In this document: positions 6,705 to 14,275 of the stretch, piece after piece
How positions within the stretch are numbered: the stretch's first letter is position 1
Layout of the letters: each line of letters begins with the position of its first letter
From: an uncultured Collinsella sp.
Lineage (GTDB): Bacteria > Actinomycetota > Coriobacteriia > Coriobacteriales > Coriobacteriaceae
DNA: 38,581 bases
Direction of reading: 5' to 3'
Assembly: GCA_900751665.1 (NCBI GenBank)
Contig: CAADSV010000002.1
Coordinates: 1-38,581, forward strand
Notes under the pieces: model-generated
Told to the model about the DNA's origin: nothing
The model's input: the letters and a program-made list of their open reading frames with translations, nothing else
The model's database searches: none
Translations under genes and position numbers: made by a program

Positions 6705-8492
6705 ATGAGCCAGACCCGTCCCATCGATGAGCATTCCATGCACACCCGTACCTGCGGCGAGCTTCGCTTCGAGAACGTGGGCGAAGAGGTCCCCCTCACC
6801 GGTTGGGTGAGCCGTCGCCGCGACCACGGCGGCCTTATCTTCTGCGACCTTCGCGACCGCGAGGGCATCACGCAGCTCACCTTCGACCCCGAGCACTCCG
6901 ATGGCGATGCCTTTAAGATCGCCGAGACCATGCGTCCCGAGTGGCCCATCAAGATCCACGGCGTCGTGCGCGCCCGTGGCGAGGAGACCACCAACACCAA
7001 GCTCGCGACCGGCGAGATCGAGGTCCTGACCGACCACGCCGAGGTGCTCAACACGTCCGTCACCCCGCCGTTCCAGATCGAGGACGGCATCGAGACGAGC
7101 GAGGACACCCGCCTGCGCTATCGCTATCTGGACCTCCGTCGTCCCGAGATGATGGCCAACCTCAAGCTGCGCTCCGACTTTACCTTTGCCATTCGCGAGG
7201 CGCTGCACAACCGTGAGTTCATGGAGGTCGAGACGCCCTCCCTGTTCAAGTCCACGCCCGAGGGCGCTCGCGACTTCATCGTTCCCAGCCGTATTCAGCC
7301 GGGTAACTTCTACGCCCTGCCGCAGTCCCCGCAGCTCCTGAAGCAGCTGCTCATGGTCGGTGGCGTCGAGCGCTACTACCAGGTTGCCAAGTGCTTCCGC
7401 GACGAGGACCTGCGTGCCGACCGTCAGCCCGAGTTCACCCAGGTCGATATCGAGATGTCCTTCGTGGACCAGAACGATGTCATGAGCGCGCTCGAGGAGG
7501 TTCTTGCCGATGCTTTCGGCCGCATGGGTGTCGAGATGCCCACGCCGCTGCGTCGCATGAACTACTGGGATGCCATGGACACCTATGGCTCCGATAAGCC
7601 CGATACCCGCTATGGCATGCACCTGGTCGACCTGACCGACATCTTTGCCAACTCCAAGTTCAAGGTCTTTGCGACCGCCGCAAATGAGGAGGGCTCTGTC
7701 GTCAAGGCCATCAACGCCAAGGGCGCCGGTGCCTGGGCACGTGCCAAGATCGATAAGCTCGCCGGCGTGGCCTCCACGTTTGGCGCCAAGGGCCTGGCAT
7801 GGATCGCCTTCCGCGAGGACGGCTCCATCAACAGCCCCATCGTCAAGTTCTTCTCGGACGAGGAGATGGCCGCTCTGCGCGAGCGCATGGACGTCGAGCC
7901 CGGCGACCTTGTGATGTTCGCCGCCGGCCCGCGCCTGCTCTCTGATGAGATCCTGGGCGGTATGCGTTCGCACATGGCCAATGCGCTTGAGATCAAGCGC
8001 GAGGGTCACGACTTCCTGTGGGTCGTCAACTTCCCGCTGTTCCATTGGGACGAGGATCGCAAGGCCTATGCTGCCGAGCACCAGCCCTTTACCCTGCCGA
8101 CCGAGACCGACATCGCCAAGATCGAGGCCGATCCCCTGGCAGCCGGTTCGTGCACCTACGACTTTGTCATGGACGGCTTTGAGGCCGGCGGTGGCGGTAT
8201 GCGTATCCACAACGCCGAGATGCAGATGTCCATGCTCAAGCTCCTGGGCTTTACCGAGGAGCGCGCCGAGTCTCAGTTCGGCTTCCTCATGGAGGCCCTC
8301 AAGTTTGGTGCGCCCCCGATGGGCGGTTTCGCTCTGGGGCTGGACCGCGTGTGCATGCTGCTTACCGGTTCCGACTCCATCCGCGACGTCATGGCGTTCC
8401 CCAAGACGGCCAGCGGCTCTGACCTTATGTCGGGCGCCCCGAGTGCCGTTAGCGGTGCCCAGCTCAAGGACGTCAGCCTGCGCCTGATGTAG
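6705..8492 (+). CDS. aspS: Aspartyl-tRNA synthetase
   Basis: Charges tRNA with aspartate. The 595-residue length fits bacterial AspRS, with an N-terminal OB-fold anticodon domain (about 1-110), catalytic core and the inserted GAD domain. Class II motif 2 appears as KCFRDEDLRADRQPEFTQ and motif 3 as GFALGLDRVCMLLTG, followed by the usual DVMAFPK tail region. The ATG at 6705 follows AAAGGAGG. Whether it is discriminating or also acts on tRNA-Asn cannot be decided by eye. It ends in a strong terminator at 8516-8550. Confidence 0.97.
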   Translation: MSQTRPIDEHSMHTRTCGELRFENVGEEVPLTGWVSRRRDHGGLIFCDLRDREGITQLTFDPEHSDGDAFKIAETMRPEWPIKIHGVVRARGEETTNTKLATGEIEVLTDHAEVLNTSVTPPFQIEDGIETSEDTRLRYRYLDLRRPEMMANLKLRSDFTFAIREALHNREFMEVETPSLFKSTPEGARDFIVPSRIQPGNFYALPQSPQLLKQLLMVGGVERYYQVAKCFRDEDLRADRQPEFTQVDIEMSFVDQNDVMSALEEVLADAFGRMGVEMPTPLRRMNYWDAMDTYGSDKPDTRYGMHLVDLTDIFANSKFKVFATAANEEGSVVKAINAKGAGAWARAKIDKLAGVASTFGAKGLAWIAFREDGSINSPIVKFFSDEEMAALRERMDVEPGDLVMFAAGPRLLSDEILGGMRSHMANALEIKREGHDFLWVVNFPLFHWDEDRKAYAAEHQPFTLPTETDIAKIEADPLAAGSCTYDFVMDGFEAGGGGMRIHNAEMQMSMLKLLGFTEERAESQFGFLMEALKFGAPPMGGFALGLDRVCMLLTGSDSIRDVMAFPKTASGSDLMSGAPSAVSGAQLKDVSLRLM

Positions 8493-8515
8493 GCGAGCGG
8501 CTACATATTGCCCGT

Positions 8516-8550
8516 AACGAGGGAAGGACGCGTGCCTTCCCTCGTTTTTT
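8516..8550 (+). terminator. Rho-independent terminator after aspS
   Basis: AACGAGGGAAGG (8516-8527) pairs perfectly with CCTTCCCTCGTT (8535-8546), followed by T6. Confidence 0.92.
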
Positions 8551-8591
8551 ATGCGCCGAGGTCGTGAGGGCATGGGATGACCGGGCATCGC

Positions 8592-8699
8592 GGAAACTAC
8601 GACCCGGAATTTGCGTCCAAAACGGGTCGCAGTTTCCCAAACAGGGTCCTTTTGGAAACTGCGACCCAGAATCCAGCCAAATAACGGGACGCGCTTTCC
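8592..8699. repeat. Four alternating inverted 15-mers, 31-bp period
   Basis: Units at 8592-8606 (GGAAACTACGACCCG), 8623-8637 (CGGGTCGCAGTTTCC), 8654-8668 (GGAAACTGCGACCCA) and 8685-8699 (CGGGACGCGCTTTCC) alternate + - + - and start exactly 31 bp apart, with 16-bp spacers. Spacers 1 and 3 resemble each other (GAATTTGCGTCCAAAA, GAATCCAGCCAAATAA), so the array looks like a duplicated 62-bp inverted pair, of the REP/BIME kind. It lies between the aspS terminator and the HPr gene. Confidence 0.85.
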
Positions 8700-8797
8700 G
8701 GTCGAGCTTCTGGCGGGCTTCAACAAGCATCTAACGCTACAATAACTACCACGTGGCTGGGTTTGCCGGCCGAATGTGCGATGCCGCGGGAGGGGAC

Positions 8798-9046
8798 ATG
8801 GTCGAGTTTACAAAGACGATTAAAGATCCGTTGGGATTACATGCCCGCCCGGTTGCGCTGCTCTATGACATCATTGCCAAGCATCGTAGCGACGTGTCAG
8901 TCAGCATCGGCGATCGCCACACGGATGGCCGCGATGTCATGGGACTCATGGCTCTCTACGGCGAGTGCGGCGAGGACATCATCTTCCGCGTTTCGGGCGT
9001 AGATGAGGCTTCCTGCGTTACGTCGATCAGAAATCTCTCGCTCTAA
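8798..9046 (+). CDS. HPr-family phosphocarrier protein with Asp at position 46
   Basis: An 82-residue HPr-like protein. HPr accepts phosphate from enzyme I on His15 and passes it to sugar-specific PTS enzymes II. The ATG at 8798 follows GGGAGGGG, and with it the active histidine is residue 15 (DPLGLHARPVA). The helix-2 region reads GRDVMGLMAL, so the regulatory Ser46 of Bacillus HPr is Asp46 here; HPr kinase could not phosphorylate it and the acidic side chain might mimic the phosphorylated state. The frame is open to 8753, but that extension lacks family sequence. Stands alone, without ptsI nearby, and ends in a strong terminator. Confidence 0.85.
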   Translation: MVEFTKTIKDPLGLHARPVALLYDIIAKHRSDVSVSIGDRHTDGRDVMGLMALYGECGEDIIFRVSGVDEASCVTSIRNLSL

Positions 9047-9053
9047 GCATGAC

Positions 9054-9093
9054 AGGGCACGGCAAAGGGCAGCTCTTTGCCGTGCCCTTTTGT
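9054..9093 (+). terminator. Rho-independent terminator after the HPr gene
   Basis: AGGGCACGGCAAAG (9054-9067) pairs perfectly with CTTTGCCGTGCCCT (9075-9088), followed by a short T-rich run. Confidence 0.9.
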
Positions 9094-9140
9094 TTCGTAT
9101 AGGAAACTTTTTCGAAAAACTGAACAGGACCCTTTCCAAA

Positions 9141-9190
9141 AAGTTAACCACGTGTTAGTTTACTAAAGCGAACATAGATGTGGCTAACTT
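9141..9190 (+). promoter_or_regulatory. Palindromes at the head of the feo operon
   Basis: AAGTTAACCAC (9141-9151) and GTGGCTAACTT (9180-9190) form an 11-bp inverted repeat with one mismatch. Inside it TTAGT-TT-ACTAA (9155-9166) is a perfect shorter palindrome. The AAGTTAG/CTAACTT sequence recurs in the box at 9767-9786. The TTAG...CTAA form resembles DtxR/IdeR-type iron-repressor boxes, and the location just upstream of feoA fits iron control. The assignment is by analogy. Confidence 0.5.
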
Positions 9191-9234
9191 TTACCATGTC
9201 GATGTTGAGGACGAACTGACGTTAGGAGCCACTC

Positions 9235-9477
9235 ATGTCTTGCGGACCGCAGATGCCGGCAATGCCGCTTTCGATGGTAAAAGCGGGCGAAACCGTGCGC
9301 GTGTCGCGTGTAAAGGGCAATGAGGACATGAAGCACCACCTCAAGGACCTCGGCTTTGTCGAGGGCAGCGAAATCCACGTGGTGAGCTCGAGTGGCGCCA
9401 ATATCATCGTCACTGTGCTGGGCGCACGCTTTGGTATCGATTCCAAGGTTGCCATGCACATCATGACCGTCGGTTAG
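9235..9477 (+). CDS. feoA: FeoA domain protein 1
   Basis: An 80-residue SH3-like FeoA protein, a small cytoplasmic partner of the FeoB ferrous iron transporter. After a short Cys/Pro/Met-rich N-terminus (MSCGPQMPAMPLSMV) it has the typical layout: RVSRVKGNEDMKHHLKDLGFVEGSEIHVV, then a beta-rich end with GARFGIDSKVAMHIMTV. Start at 9235 follows TTAGGAGCC. It is the first of two tandem feoA genes, 39 bp ahead of the second; paired FeoA proteins before FeoB are common in anaerobes. Confidence 0.9.
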   Translation: MSCGPQMPAMPLSMVKAGETVRVSRVKGNEDMKHHLKDLGFVEGSEIHVVSSSGANIIVTVLGARFGIDSKVAMHIMTVG

Positions 9478-9516
9478 TCCGCAGCATTTCATAAAAACCG
9501 AAAGGGGGATAAGAGG

Positions 9517-9738
9517 ATGAAGACGTTGGGTGACGTTAAGGTGGGCGAGAGCTCCACCATCGTCAAGCTTCACGGTGAGGGTGCGCTTCGCCGCCACCTT
9601 ATGGACCTGGGGCTCATCAAGGGCACTTCGTTCAAGGTCGTGAAGGTTGCACCGCTCGGTGATCCGGTCGAGATCAACGTGCGCGGCTACGAGCTTTCCA
9701 TCCGCAAGGAGGAGGCCGCCGTCGTCGAGGTTCAGTAA
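9517..9738 (+). CDS. feoA: FeoA domain protein 2
   Basis: A 73-residue FeoA protein (RRHLMDLGLIKGTSFKVVKV, then PVEINVRGYELSIRKEEA). Compared with the first copy it lacks the Cys-containing N-terminal extension and has the classic FeoA C-terminus. Start at 9517 follows AAAGGGGGATAAGAGG. Separated from feoB by 122 bp that contain a DtxR-like palindrome, so feoB may also have a separate promoter. Confidence 0.92.
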   Translation: MKTLGDVKVGESSTIVKLHGEGALRRHLMDLGLIKGTSFKVVKVAPLGDPVEINVRGYELSIRKEEAAVVEVQ

Positions 9739-9766
9739 GGACTCGCGGCGCATATTTCTGCAGATA

Positions 9767-9786
9767 AAGTTAGGTTTTTCTAACTT
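9767..9786 (+). promoter_or_regulatory. DtxR-like palindrome between feoA2 and feoB
   Basis: AAGTTAG-GTTTTT-CTAACTT is a perfect 7-bp inverted repeat with a 6-bp spacer, close in form to the TTAGGTTAGCCTAACCTAA iron box of DtxR/IdeR. It sits about 75 bp ahead of the feoB start and shares its half-site with the palindrome upstream of feoA1. Confidence 0.6.
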
Positions 9787-9860
9787 AATGCTGCAATTTG
9801 AAGCACATTATCCAGCCTGCGCGGAGAAAGCAGCGCGGGCACACAAGGAAGAAGGACTGA

Positions 9861-12188
9861 ATGGCGGATTCTCAGATCCATGTCGCGCTGGCGGGTAACC
9901 CCAACTGCGGCAAGACCACGCTTTTCAACCTGATCACCGGCGCCAACGGCTACGTTGGCAACTGGCCCGGCGTCACGGTTGAGAAAAAGGAAGCCAAGCT
10001 CCTAAGCGACAAGAACGTTACCATCACGGACCTCCCTGGCATCTACTCGCTTTCCCCCTACAGCCCCGAGGAGCAATGCTCGCGCGATTACCTCATGAGC
10101 GGCGAGCCCGATGTCGTCGTCCAGGTGGTCGACGCCACCAACCTCGAGCGTAACCTGTACCTGGCGCTTCAGGTTATCGAGACCGGCCTGCCTGTGGTCG
10201 TTGCCCTCAACATGGCCGACTTGGTCGAGAAGAACGGCGATAAGATCGACACGGACAAGCTCTCCAAGAAGCTCGGTTGCCCGGTCATGATGATCTCGGC
10301 TCTTAAGAACAAGGGAATCACGGAGCTGTTCGATCAGGTCAAGAAGTCTGCTGCTTCCAAGGGCCAGGTGCCGGAGCACAAGTTCGATTCCTCCATCGAG
10401 GACGTTCTGGACCACATCGAGAATAACCTGCCTGCGAGCGTTCCCGCCAACAAGCGTCACTACTACGCGGTCAAACTGTTTGAGCGCGACGCGGACGCCT
10501 GCAAGCTCATCAACCTCACTAAGGAGAAGGCTGCTCGCGTGGAGCAGCTGGTCGCCCAGTGCGAGCAGGATTGCGACGACGACGCCGAGTCCATCATCAC
10601 CGGTGAGCGCTATGGCGTCATCGCGCACATTATCGATGAGTGCCTCACCAAGGCTCCCGCAAAGATGAGCACTTCCGAGAAGATCGACCGCGTGGTTACC
10701 AATCGTATCCTGGGCCTGCCGATCTTTGTGGTCATCATGTTCTGCGTGTACTACATCGCCGTTTCTACCTTGGGCGGCACGGTGACCGACTTCACCAACG
10801 ACCAGCTCTTCGGCACCGACGGCTGGTATGTGCTCGGCCAGGGTCGCGACGCCTACGACGCAGCTGTCGAGGCTGCGGGCGACAATGCCGACTCGGTCGA
10901 CCCGGCACAGTACGGCCCCTATGTTCCGGGTATTACCACCGTGGTGCACGACGCCCTTGTGGCGGGTGGCACCGAGGACGGCGGCCTGGTCGATTCGCTC
11001 GTCTGTGACGGTATCGTCGGCGGCCTGGGCGCCATCTTCGGCTTTGTGCCGCAGATGTTCCTGCTGTTCGTCATGCTGTCCTTCCTGGAGGACTGCGGTT
11101 ACATGGCCCGCGTCGCCTTCATCATGGACCGCGTGTTCCGCCGCTTTGGCCTGTCCGGTAAGTCCTTTATCCCCATGCTCGTGTCCTCGGGCTGCGGCGT
11201 CCCCGGCGTCATGGCTACCAAGACCATCGAGAACGAGAAGGACCGCCGCATGACGGTCATGACCACCACGTTCATCCCCTGCGGCGCCAAGCTGCCGATC
11301 ATCGCCCTGCTCATGGGCTCCATCATCGGCGATTCTTCCACCACCGCCGCGTGGATCAGCCCGCTCTTCTACTTCCTGGGCGTCTTTGCCGTCATCGCCT
11401 CGGGCCTCATGCTCAAGAAGACCAAGCTCTTCGCCGGTCGCCCGACGCCGTTCGTTATGGAGCTTCCTGCCTATCACTTCCCGGCGATCCGCTCTTGGGC
11501 GCTGCACGTGTGGGAGCGCTGCTGGGCCTTTATCAAGAAGGCCGGCACGGTCATCTTCGCGTCCACCGTCGTGGTTTGGTTCCTCTCCAACTTTGGTAGC
11601 TACAACGGTTCTTTTGGTTTCCTGCCTGCGATGGACGGCATCCCCGAGGAGTTCATGGACTACTCCGTGCTTGCCATGCTCGGCAACCTGGTCGCTTGGA
11701 TCTTCGCCCCGCTCGGCTTTAGCACCTGGCAGGCCACCGCGCTGACCGTCTCGGGTCTCGTCGCCAAGGAGAACGTCGTCGCCACCGCCGGCTCGCTGCT
11801 GTCCGTCGCCGACGCGGGCGAGACCGACCCGAGCCTGTGGACCGCGTTTGCCGGCATGTTCCCCACCATGGGCGCTTGCGTTGCCTTCGGCGCCTTCAAC
11901 CTGCTGTGCGCTCCGTGCTTTGCCGCCATTGGCACCATCCGCAACCAGATGGATTCCGGCAAGTGGACTGCGATCGCCATCGGTTACGAGTGCGCCTTCG
12001 CTTGGGTGATCGGCCTGTTCATCAACCAGTTCTACAACTTGCTTGTTCTTGGACAGTTTGGTATCTGGACGATTGTGGCCATCGTGCTGCTGGTTGCGAT
12101 GCTCTTCCAGATCTTCCGTCCCATGCCCAAGCATGCATGGACCGACGAGGACGAGACCAACACTGCTTCCGCCGCAGTTTCCGCTTAA
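9861..12188 (+). CDS. feoB: Ferrous iron transport protein B
   Basis: A 775-residue Fe(II) transporter of the inner membrane. The N-terminal G domain shows G1 GNPNCGKTT (12-20), the switch region NGYVGNWPGVTV, G3 DLPG (57-60) and G4 NMAD (117-120). The membrane half contains two gate regions (VPQMFLLFVMLSFLEDCGYM; SGCGVPG; later a second block around TALTVSGLVAKENV). A long extracytoplasmic loop rich in Asp (about residues 310-370) separates the first membrane segment from the first gate. Start at 9861 follows GGAAGAAGG. Operon feoA-feoA-feoB, ending in a strong terminator. Confidence 0.97.
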   Translation: MADSQIHVALAGNPNCGKTTLFNLITGANGYVGNWPGVTVEKKEAKLLSDKNVTITDLPGIYSLSPYSPEEQCSRDYLMSGEPDVVVQVVDATNLERNLYLALQVIETGLPVVVALNMADLVEKNGDKIDTDKLSKKLGCPVMMISALKNKGITELFDQVKKSAASKGQVPEHKFDSSIEDVLDHIENNLPASVPANKRHYYAVKLFERDADACKLINLTKEKAARVEQLVAQCEQDCDDDAESIITGERYGVIAHIIDECLTKAPAKMSTSEKIDRVVTNRILGLPIFVVIMFCVYYIAVSTLGGTVTDFTNDQLFGTDGWYVLGQGRDAYDAAVEAAGDNADSVDPAQYGPYVPGITTVVHDALVAGGTEDGGLVDSLVCDGIVGGLGAIFGFVPQMFLLFVMLSFLEDCGYMARVAFIMDRVFRRFGLSGKSFIPMLVSSGCGVPGVMATKTIENEKDRRMTVMTTTFIPCGAKLPIIALLMGSIIGDSSTTAAWISPLFYFLGVFAVIASGLMLKKTKLFAGRPTPFVMELPAYHFPAIRSWALHVWERCWAFIKKAGTVIFASTVVVWFLSNFGSYNGSFGFLPAMDGIPEEFMDYSVLAMLGNLVAWIFAPLGFSTWQATALTVSGLVAKENVVATAGSLLSVADAGETDPSLWTAFAGMFPTMGACVAFGAFNLLCAPCFAAIGTIRNQMDSGKWTAIAIGYECAFAWVIGLFINQFYNLLVLGQFGIWTIVAIVLLVAMLFQIFRPMPKHAWTDEDETNTASAAVSA

Positions 12189-12218
12189 GTCCGAATAAGG
12201 ATTAACCCCTTTCCACGA

Positions 12219-12250
12219 GCCCGGGTGTCCCAGCGACCCCGGGCTTTTTG
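12219..12250 (+). terminator. Rho-independent terminator after feoB
   Basis: AGCCCGGG (12219-12226) pairs with CCCGGGCT (12239-12246), followed by T5. Confidence 0.88.
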
Positions 12251-12390
12251 TGCATGGGAGACAGATTACTTTGCCCCAGAAGTTAAGATGTGGCGTTTCC
12301 GCAGATAAAACCGACCAAAATAAACCTGTCCCTTTTTGGTAGGTGGAGAATGGGGTAAAGTAAGTGGTGGTTAACTAGAGGAGGCTTGCT

Positions 12391-12591
12391 ATGGCACCTA
12401 TCGATATTGTTGTACTGGCTGTTATCGGTATTGCGTTTGTCGCGGTATGCGTGCGCATCTACCGCAAGGGCACCTGCGCCGACTGCGCTCAGGGTGGCGT
12501 TTGCACGGGGCATTGTTCCAACAAAAAGACGTGCGCTGCACTTAAGGGCGTAGACAAAATCGCCGAAGACTTGGGTCGCGGTATCAAATAA
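12391..12591 (+). CDS. FeoB-associated Cys-rich membrane protein
   Basis: A 66-residue protein with one N-terminal membrane segment (about residues 5-24), then a basic stretch and a cluster of six cysteines (GTCADCAQGGVCTGHCSNKKTC). This is the layout of the small FeoB-associated proteins found next to feoB in Firmicutes and Actinobacteria, thought to help iron transport. Start at 12391 follows AGAGGAGGC. It follows the feoB terminator by about 140 bp, so it may depend on readthrough or have its own promoter. Confidence 0.85.
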   Translation: MAPIDIVVLAVIGIAFVAVCVRIYRKGTCADCAQGGVCTGHCSNKKTCAALKGVDKIAEDLGRGIK

Positions 12592-12604
12592 GGTCCGGAC
12601 ATCC

Positions 12605-12640
12605 AAGCGCTCCGCGGGCATCCGTTCGCGGGGCGCTTTG
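12605..12640 (+). terminator. Probable terminator after the FeoB-associated gene
   Basis: AAGCGCTCCGCG (12605-12616) pairs with CGCGGGGCGCTT (12627-12638), one G-T pair; the T-run is short. Confidence 0.65.
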
Positions 12641-12735
12641 TGCATTAGAGGGAGAGCACGGCGAGTCGAAGAGTATTTTTGGGGTATCGTTAACTGGACT
12701 ATTAATTGGCAACTTATCTATAACGGAGTAACCGC

Positions 12736-13815
12736 ATGAGCGCTCGCGTAACCATGAAGGACATAGCCGCCGAGCTTGGCGTTTCCATCAATACCGTGCA
12801 CAAGGCCCTGACGGGAAAGGCCGGCGTGAGCGAATCCGTGCGCGCCAAGGTGAACGCTAAGGCCGAGGCCATGGGCTATCACCGCAACACAAGTGCCTCA
12901 AGCCTGCGCCGCAAGGATATCAATCTGGTGTTTTGCCTGCCCCGCGCATCGCGCGAGGGAGCGTACTTTTTCCGTTACCTGTGGGAAGGCTGCAATCGCT
13001 TTGAACAGGAGGTCATCGACCGGGGCATTACGGTTGAGCGCGTTGAATTTGGCGTGGGCGGCTACGCTGATGCACTCGAGCAAATCGACGAGCGTCTGCA
13101 GGTGGGCGAGAAGATTGATGGCTTGCTCGCCTATGCGCCGGGCGACGATCGTGCGACTGAGCTTTTGGGGCAGATCGCCGAGGCGGGCGTGACGATTGAG
13201 CTTGTCGACGGCGACCGTCCTCATTTGAATCGTTTGGGTGCGAGCTTGGCCGATTATTCGACGGCAGGCAGCCTTATGGCCGAGCAGGCGGCAAACCTGG
13301 TCCATGCTTCTGGGGCCGACGCCCGCGTGCTCCTTTTGACAGGCGACCCATATACCGATTCGCACTATCTAACCGCCCGCGCCTTCCACAATTACCTGCG
13401 CGAACGTGATATTCCGTGGCAGGTTGAGGATCTTGCAGGTGCCCATGCGCAAGTCAAACAACTCGAGCATGAGCTCGAAAAGCGCTTGAGTGTGCCGGAC
13501 GCCCCTGAACTTATCTGTAGCGTTTTTGCCGTTGGTTCCGAAGTGGTTGCCGACGCGCTCGTCTCGACCGGCAAGGCCGGTCAGGTCATGGTGATCGGCA
13601 ACGACCTGTTTCCCGAAAGTGCTCTGGCCTTGCGCCGCGGTATCTTTACCAATATTGTCTATAAGGACCCGACGAGCCTGGCGTATCGCGGCGCTAAGAC
13701 GCTGGGCGATTATCTGCTGTGGGGAAGGACCCCGACGGTGCCCGTCCAGAAGGGTGCCGTCGAGATGGTATTTGCCAGCAATGTCGACCGCTACTGCGAA
13801 CTTGCGGGTATTTAG
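12736..13815 (+). CDS. LacI-family transcriptional regulator
   Basis: A 359-residue LacI/GalR-type repressor. The N-terminal helix-turn-helix is at about residues 5-26 (VTMKDIAAELGVSINTVHKA) with the hinge helix region up to residue 60 (ASSLRRK); a periplasmic-binding-like sensor domain fills the rest. Gene start at 12736 follows ACGGAG. It lies immediately upstream of the uronate genes and the recurring operator GTGAACGTTCAC has the central CG typical of LacI-family sites, so it is the best candidate for the regulon's repressor, with a uronate or ketodeoxyuronate as likely inducer. No copy of that operator was seen in front of its own gene. Confidence 0.88.
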   Translation: MSARVTMKDIAAELGVSINTVHKALTGKAGVSESVRAKVNAKAEAMGYHRNTSASSLRRKDINLVFCLPRASREGAYFFRYLWEGCNRFEQEVIDRGITVERVEFGVGGYADALEQIDERLQVGEKIDGLLAYAPGDDRATELLGQIAEAGVTIELVDGDRPHLNRLGASLADYSTAGSLMAEQAANLVHASGADARVLLLTGDPYTDSHYLTARAFHNYLRERDIPWQVEDLAGAHAQVKQLEHELEKRLSVPDAPELICSVFAVGSEVVADALVSTGKAGQVMVIGNDLFPESALALRRGIFTNIVYKDPTSLAYRGAKTLGDYLLWGRTPTVPVQKGAVEMVFASNVDRYCELAGI

Positions 13816-13840
13816 CCGATTGAGCAGGTACCCCCTCTTG

Positions 13841-14039
13841 CGACGTGCATTTTTGGGAGTATTCAGCATTGGCATGCCCTGAATGAGGTGCAGAACGACT
13901 GTTTTAAGTGCCCCCGATGGCGTAATTTGCCATCGGGGGCACTTTTTATGCCGATCGGGCGCTATCTGCGTTCCAAATAGGACGCTGAGGATGGCGCACG
14001 GCGCGCTCCAATGCTGAATACTCCCAAAAATGTACGTCG
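13841..14039. repeat. 199-bp inverted-repeat element around a terminator
   Basis: Outer arms 13841-13872 and 14008-14039 are 32 bp, complementary with one mismatch (CGACGTGCATTTTTGGGAGT then ATTCAGCATTGG in the left arm). The inner stem 13906-13921 (AAGTGCCCCCGATGGC) pairs perfectly with 13929-13944 and is followed by T5, a good terminator for the lacI-type gene. The inner flanks are unequal (33 and 63 bp) and differ from the linkers of the 636 and 3157 elements; the right flank has its own small GCGT...ACGC hairpin. Confidence 0.85.
13906..13947 (+). terminator. Rho-independent terminator after the lacI-type gene
   Basis: Perfect 16-bp stem 13906-13921 / 13929-13944 with loop GTAATTT and a following T-run. 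Confidence 0.9.
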
Positions 14040-14171
14040 GGACATGACCCACCTGAGCAAAAGCGCTCAAGTTCGGTGCTCGGGGACGCCAACCAGTCCG
14101 CAATACATGCAAGTCACATCCCCAGCAACCGTTGAACGGGCAAAATCTACCGTTCACCCCGTGGTGGTTAG

Positions 14172-14221
14172 GTGAACGTTCCCCTTTTGAGGTGCAATGG
14201 ATTAGTATAGTGAACGTTCAC
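14172..14221 (+). promoter_or_regulatory. uxaC operators (two AACGTT palindromes)
   Basis: GTGAACGTTCCC (14172-14183) and the perfect palindrome GTGAACGTTCAC (14210-14221), 38 bp centre to centre. A -10-like TATAGT (14206-14211) overlaps the second site, consistent with repression by steric block and looping. A convincing -35 at the right distance was not found. Confidence 0.75.
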
Positions 14222-14275
14222 CTAAAGAATAACGAGCGCGCCGTGCGCCCGCGTTGCCAGCAAAGGGGCTGTTTG

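Larger units (their letters stand above)
8493..8797. other. 305-bp intergenic region aspS-HPr
   Basis: Contains the aspS terminator, the 31-bp-period array and about 100 bp of HPr leader (8700-8797). No further gene seen. Confidence 0.5.
13816..14275. other. 460-bp intergenic region lacI-type gene to uxaC
   Basis: Consists of the inverted-repeat element with its terminator (13841-14039), about 125 bp without recognised features, and the uxaC control region with two operator copies at 14172-14221. Confidence 0.55.

Noticed and set aside
8592..8699. CRISPR-like regularity of the 31-bp repeats
   Set aside because: Units alternate in orientation, are only 15 bp, spacers 1 and 3 are related rather than unique, and no cas gene is nearby.
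6561..8726. 721-codon open frame antisense to aspS
   Set aside because: Shadow of GC-rich codons; low-complexity sequence with no family resemblance.
10002..12134. 710-codon open frame antisense to feoB
   Set aside because: Same codon-shadow effect, charged repetitive sequence, no ribosome site.
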